Assembly: GCA_016237705.1 (NCBI GenBank)
Contig: CP066204.1
Location: 558,001-622,000, forward strand
Length of the DNA: 64,000 bases
Direction of reading: 5' to 3'
DNA from: Aerococcaceae bacterium zg-252
GTDB lineage: Bacteria; Bacillota; Bacilli; Lactobacillales; Aerococcaceae
Shown here in pieces: positions 60,925 through 64,000 of this stretch (position 1 is its first letter; each line of letters starts with the position of its first letter). A model generated the notes under the pieces. The model was not told where the DNA came from and ran no database searches. It saw only the letters and a list, made by a program, of their open reading frames with translations. The position numbers and the translations under genes are program-made.

Positions 60925-61446
60925 ATGTTTGTTGCACTATTATTAACAACAACTGAGTCACCGAACACTGCATTGGGAAATACGATTGTCACAATGGTTG
61001 CTTTCGTTATTTTATTATTGATTGTCAAGCATTTTACGTGGCAACCATTTATGAAAACGTTGGGGAAACGTCATCAAATTATTCAAGATGATTTAGCTGA
61101 CGCTGCTCATGCAAAAGAAGAAAGTATTAAAGCGAAACAAGAGGCACAACAATTATTAAAAGATGCTCGTCATGAAGCAACACAAATTATTATGAATGCT
61201 AAAAAACAAGCCTTACAAGTGCAAGATACGATGATTAAAGATGCTAAAGAAGACATCGCTCGTATGCGTGAAGCAGCTGAACAAGAAGCAGCTCAAGAGC
61301 GTACACGTATCTTAAATGAAGTGAAAGGCGAGTTGACAGATATTGCAATTGAAATCGCAGAGAAAATTTTACATCGTGAAATTACTAATGCTGATTATCA
61401 CCGTCTTGTCGAAGAATTTATTCATGGAATGGATGATTTAACATGA
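60925..61446 (+). CDS. atpF: ATP synthase Fo subunit b
   Basis: The 173-residue protein has an N-terminal membrane helix (IVTMVAFVILLLIVKHFTW, followed by the typical QPF) and a long charged coiled coil (HAKEESIKAKQEAQQLLKDA and on) forming the peripheral stalk. AGGAGGG precedes the ATG. Its TGA overlaps the atpH ATG (ATGA), as is usual. The C-terminal end EEFIHGMDDLT is where the delta subunit normally docks. Confidence 0.94.
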   Translation: MFVALLLTTTESPNTALGNTIVTMVAFVILLLIVKHFTWQPFMKTLGKRHQIIQDDLADAAHAKEESIKAKQEAQQLLKDARHEATQIIMNAKKQALQVQDTMIKDAKEDIARMREAAEQEAAQERTRILNEVKGELTDIAIEIAEKILHREITNADYHRLVEEFIHGMDDLT

Positions 61447-61901
61447 CAGAAAAACAAACAAAAACTGAAACTGCGCGTGTTGAACGAGTGAAGACACATG
61501 AAAATTTACTTTTGAAGAAACTTCAACAAGAACAAGTGCAAGAAACTTTAGATTCAGTAGAAAATAAAGGGATTGATAGAGAACATTATGAAGATTCATT
61601 GCTTGAAAAGTTAATGACCCAAGTAACTTCTGCTGGGAGAAAATCAGCTTTTCATTCGAATGATCGACCTGAAATATTGATGATTACGTCAGCTGTTGAA
61701 TTAACTGAAGAAGAGAAAGAAATCATTGTTCGCAAATTTATTGAAAAAACAAATAAAAAATTACGACGGATTACGACGGTAGTGGATTCAAACTTAATTA
61801 CAGGAATTCGTCTTCAAAGTGAAAGTTTCTTCTATGAAGTAAGTGGACAAAAAACATTGCGAGAGCTACGCCGTCATTTAGAACGAAATTGGCGTTACTA
61901 A
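61443..61901 (+). CDS. atpH: ATP synthase F1 delta subunit, short and atypical
   Basis: The 152-residue product is identified by position (between atpF and atpA, 4-base overlap with atpF) and by its C-terminal part: ITSAVELTEEEKEIIVRKF, VVDSNLITGIRLQSES and LRELRRHLE match the C-terminal domain of delta/OSCP. The family is normally about 175-180 residues. The N-terminal six-helix domain of about 105 residues that binds the tips of alpha subunits is not recognisable. Instead there are about 75 strongly hydrophilic residues (EKQTKTETARVERVK and on), without the usual YA-x-ALF-x-A motif. Either the domain is highly diverged or it has been cut back. There is no frameshift visible. Confidence 0.75.
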   Translation: MTEKQTKTETARVERVKTHENLLLKKLQQEQVQETLDSVENKGIDREHYEDSLLEKLMTQVTSAGRKSAFHSNDRPEILMITSAVELTEEEKEIIVRKFIEKTNKKLRRITTVVDSNLITGIRLQSESFFYEVSGQKTLRELRRHLERNWRY

Positions 61902-61964
61902 TAAAATATTAATACGCAGATATTTTGTGATAACTTAAATGAACATAGTGCGACAAGGAGCGCT

Positions 61965-62022
61965 CTGAAATGTATCTACTAAAGTAAATGTGAGAACATA
62001 AAGAAAGTAGAAGTCATTTCAG
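61965..62022 (+). promoter_or_regulatory. Stem-loop in the unusual atpH-atpA gap
   Basis: In the 138-base gap between atpH and atpA, CTGAAATG (61965-61972) pairs perfectly with CATTTCAG (62015-62022), and inside it CTACT (61976-61980) pairs with AGTAG (62006-62010). The hairpin ends a few bases before the AAGGAGG of atpA. No T run follows, so it is more likely an mRNA processing or translation-control element than a terminator. Confidence 0.6.
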
Positions 62023-62039
62023 AAATAAGGAGGATAAAG

Positions 62040-63533
62040 ATGAGTTTAGAACGTTTAGATGAACGATTACGCCAACAAATTCGTCTGTTCCATGCAGAAG
62101 GTTCTATCGAAGAAATCGGTACGATTACATATATTGGAGATGGAATTGCAAGAGCCAATGGTTTAGAAAATGTAATGATTGGTGAAATGGTAGAATTCGC
62201 TAATGGAACAAAAGGAATGGTACAAAACTTAGAATCCAATGATGTTGGGATTATCATTTTTGGAGACTATGTTACGATTCATGAGGGGGATTTAGTTCGC
62301 CGTATGAATCGTATTATGGAAGTACCGGTAGGAAATGGATTATTAGGTCGTGTTGTGAATCCATTGGGTGAAGCAATTGACGGATTAGGTGAAATTCAAT
62401 CGTCTAAGAGCCGACCAGTTGAGGCTGATGCACCAGGAATTATGGAGCGTCAAAGTGTACATCAACCATTGCAAACCGGAATTAAAGCAATTGATTCATT
62501 AGTGCCAATTGGAAGAGGTCAACGTGAGTTGATTATTGGTGACCGTAAAACAGGGAAAACAACCCTAGCTGTTGATGCTATTTTGAATCAAAAGGGACAA
62601 GATGTTCTTTGTATCTATGTTGCGATTGGTCAAAAAGAATCAACGGTAAAAAATATTGTGAATACGTTACAAAGTTTTGGTGCAATGGAGTACACCATTG
62701 TGATGAGTGCGAGTGCATCGCAACCAGCACCATTACTTTATTTAGCACCGTATGCTGCGACTGCTATAGCAGAAGAGTTTATGTATTCTGGTAAACATGT
62801 ATTGATTATTTATGATGATTTATCAAAACAGGCTGCTGCTTATCGTGAAATGAGTTTGTTATTGAAACGTCCACCGGGACGTGAAGCTTATCCAGGGGAC
62901 GTGTTCTATTTACACTCTCGTTTATTAGAACGCTCAGCTAAGTTATCTGATGCACTTGGTGGTGGCTCAATTACTTCATTACCAATTGTTGAAACACAGG
63001 CGGGAGATATTTCAGCATACATTCCAACGAATATTATTTCGATTACAGACGGACAAATATTTTTAGAGAGCGATTTGTTCCATTCGGGTGTTCGACCAGC
63101 GATTAATGCCGGACTTTCTGTATCTCGTGTTGGTGGGGCAGCACAATTAAAACCAATGAAACAAGTTTCGGGTACTTTGCGGATTGATTTAGCAAGTTTC
63201 CGAGAGTTAGAAGCATTTTCTCAGTTTGGTTCAGATTTAGATGCCTATACACAAAAACGATTAAATCGTGGTCGCCGTACAGTTGAAGTATTAAAACAAC
63301 CGCAACATCGACCAGTGAGTGTTGAAAAACAAATTATTCTATTCTATGCTCTGAACCATGGTTATTTAGACGGTGTTTCAATATCGGATATTCGTGACTA
63401 TGAAGCGTCGTTATTTGAATTTTTAGAAAATCGATACGAAGTCATCTTGCGTGATATTCGCCGCAATGGTCGTATGCCTGAAGATGATTTGATGACTTCT
63501 ATCTTAGATGAACATGTCAGTTCAATGGGTTAA
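62040..63533 (+). CDS. atpA: ATP synthase F1 alpha subunit
   Basis: The 497-residue protein has the N-terminal beta barrel ([20 protein letters not shown]), P-loop [13 protein letters not shown] (about 167-179), the alpha-signature [17 protein letters not shown] and the Arg finger in that region. The extreme N-terminus ([16 protein letters not shown]), which meets the delta subunit, differs somewhat from the common E-IS-x-I-x-QQI form. AAGGAGG precedes the ATG. atpG follows 26 bases after the stop. Confidence 0.97.
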   Translation: MSLERLDERLRQQIRLFHAEGSIEEIGTITYIGDGIARANGLENVMIGEMVEFANGTKGMVQNLESNDVGIIIFGDYVTIHEGDLVRRMNRIMEVPVGNGLLGRVVNPLGEAIDGLGEIQSSKSRPVEADAPGIMERQSVHQPLQTGIKAIDSLVPIGRGQRELIIGDRKTGKTTLAVDAILNQKGQDVLCIYVAIGQKESTVKNIVNTLQSFGAMEYTIVMSASASQPAPLLYLAPYAATAIAEEFMYSGKHVLIIYDDLSKQAAAYREMSLLLKRPPGREAYPGDVFYLHSRLLERSAKLSDALGGGSITSLPIVETQAGDISAYIPTNIISITDGQIFLESDLFHSGVRPAINAGLSVSRVGGAAQLKPMKQVSGTLRIDLASFRELEAFSQFGSDLDAYTQKRLNRGRRTVEVLKQPQHRPVSVEKQIILFYALNHGYLDGVSISDIRDYEASLFEFLENRYEVILRDIRRNGRMPEDDLMTSILDEHVSSMG

Positions 63534-63559
63534 GGATGAACAGAAAAGGAGCGTGAGTT

Positions 63560-64000
63560 ATGTCGTTAAATCAAATTAGAAAAAGAATAGACTCTACGCG
63601 AAAGACTGCACAAATAACGAATGCCATGCGTATGGTATCAGCATCAAAATATAATCGAATGGTACAAGAATCTGTGAAGTATTTTGAATATGCACAAAAG
63701 GTAAAACAGATGGTTGCAGTGCTTGGAAAGCAACAATTTGACTTGCTAGATGACGGAGTCCCAATGGACGTTGATGAAGTGAAAGACATTAATTTTAACG
63801 ATTTGTTAATTGAACGTCCAATCAAACGAACAGGTTATTTGATTATCACATCGGATAAAGGGTTAGCCGGTGGTTATAATACTTCAATCATAAAAGCGAC
63901 GGATACCATGTTAAAAGATGATCATCAAAGTAAAGACGAAGTGGTGGTATTAGCAATTGGAGAGCCGATTGCAAAATATTGTCGGGAAGAGGGATATGAA
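63560..64000 (+). CDS. atpG: ATP synthase F1 gamma subunit (3' end outside window)
   Basis: An open frame of 147 codons runs from ATG 63560 (AAAAGGAGCG upstream) to the window edge without a stop. It begins SLNQIRKRIDSTRKTAQITNAMRMVSASKYNR, the conserved N-terminal helix of gamma that forms the rotor shaft, and continues with YLIITSDKGLAGGYNTSI, also conserved. About half of the usual 290 residues are seen. atpD and atpC should follow outside the window. Confidence 0.95.
   Translation, partial: MSLNQIRKRIDSTRKTAQITNAMRMVSASKYNRMVQESVKYFEYAQKVKQMVAVLGKQQFDLLDDGVPMDVDEVKDINFNDLLIERPIKRTGYLIITSDKGLAGGYNTSIIKATDTMLKDDHQSKDEVVVLAIGEPIAKYCREEGYE

Overview
The window is a low-GC, densely packed Firmicute chromosome segment, most likely from a lactic-acid-type coccus of the order Lactobacillales. 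Support for this comes from strong AGGAGG-type ribosome binding sites, the order DUF4097-PspC-PspC-hprK-lgt-gpsA-trxB, the order metG-tatD-rnmV-rsmA-veg, a CcpA/HPr-kinase style of control, and a citrate lyase/Na+ oxaloacetate decarboxylase cluster like those of enterococci. I cannot fix the genus from sequence alone (Aerococcaceae-like is a guess). I saw no rRNA, tRNA, CRISPR array, insertion sequence or prophage.

Layout. 1-4.7 kb: an edge-truncated lipoprotein with an apparent EndoU nuclease domain, a HAD phosphatase, an RsmC-like methyltransferase, then three adjacent genes for small exported proteins built from one unrecognised domain (four copies in all), and a PPC-domain protein. 4.7-6.5 kb: a gene-poor patch with two apparent gene remnants (one the C-terminal end of an AgrC-type histidine kinase) around an orphan glycosyltransferase. 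6.5-13.7 kb: DUF2207 membrane protein, walJ, htrA, uvrA. 13.9-20.2 kb: the envelope-stress/hprK/lgt/gpsA/trxB block. 20.4-28.4 kb: metG, a noncoding array of about 120-bp hairpin modules, tatD, rnmV, rsmA, an inserted three-gene ABC exporter, and veg.

28.5-45.5 kb is the metabolic centrepiece. A FadR-type regulator (CitO candidate) and citG precede a second GntR regulator. Next comes a catabolic operon (DUF6282 amidohydrolase, GalB-like PIG-L hydratase, LigK/RraA-like aldolase, TAXI-TRAP transporter). Then follow divergent citC and citDEFX, a 2-hydroxycarboxylate transporter, and all four parts of a biotin Na+-pumping oxaloacetate decarboxylase. By family analogy the GalB/LigK-like pair would yield pyruvate plus oxaloacetate, which is also where citrate lyase delivers its carbon. 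Both routes could therefore feed the same decarboxylase. A cre site in the promoter of the TRAP operon fits carbon catabolite repression.

45.6-64 kb: a 2-hydroxyacid dehydrogenase, acyl-ACP thioesterase, methionine aminopeptidase, two close paralogues of a peptide-binding protein without a lipobox, nudF-small membrane protein-mtnN, maltodextrin phosphorylase and malQ with a divergent LacI-type regulator, and the atpBEFHAG part of the F1Fo ATP synthase operon. That operon has an abnormally short delta subunit and a stem-loop in front of atpA.
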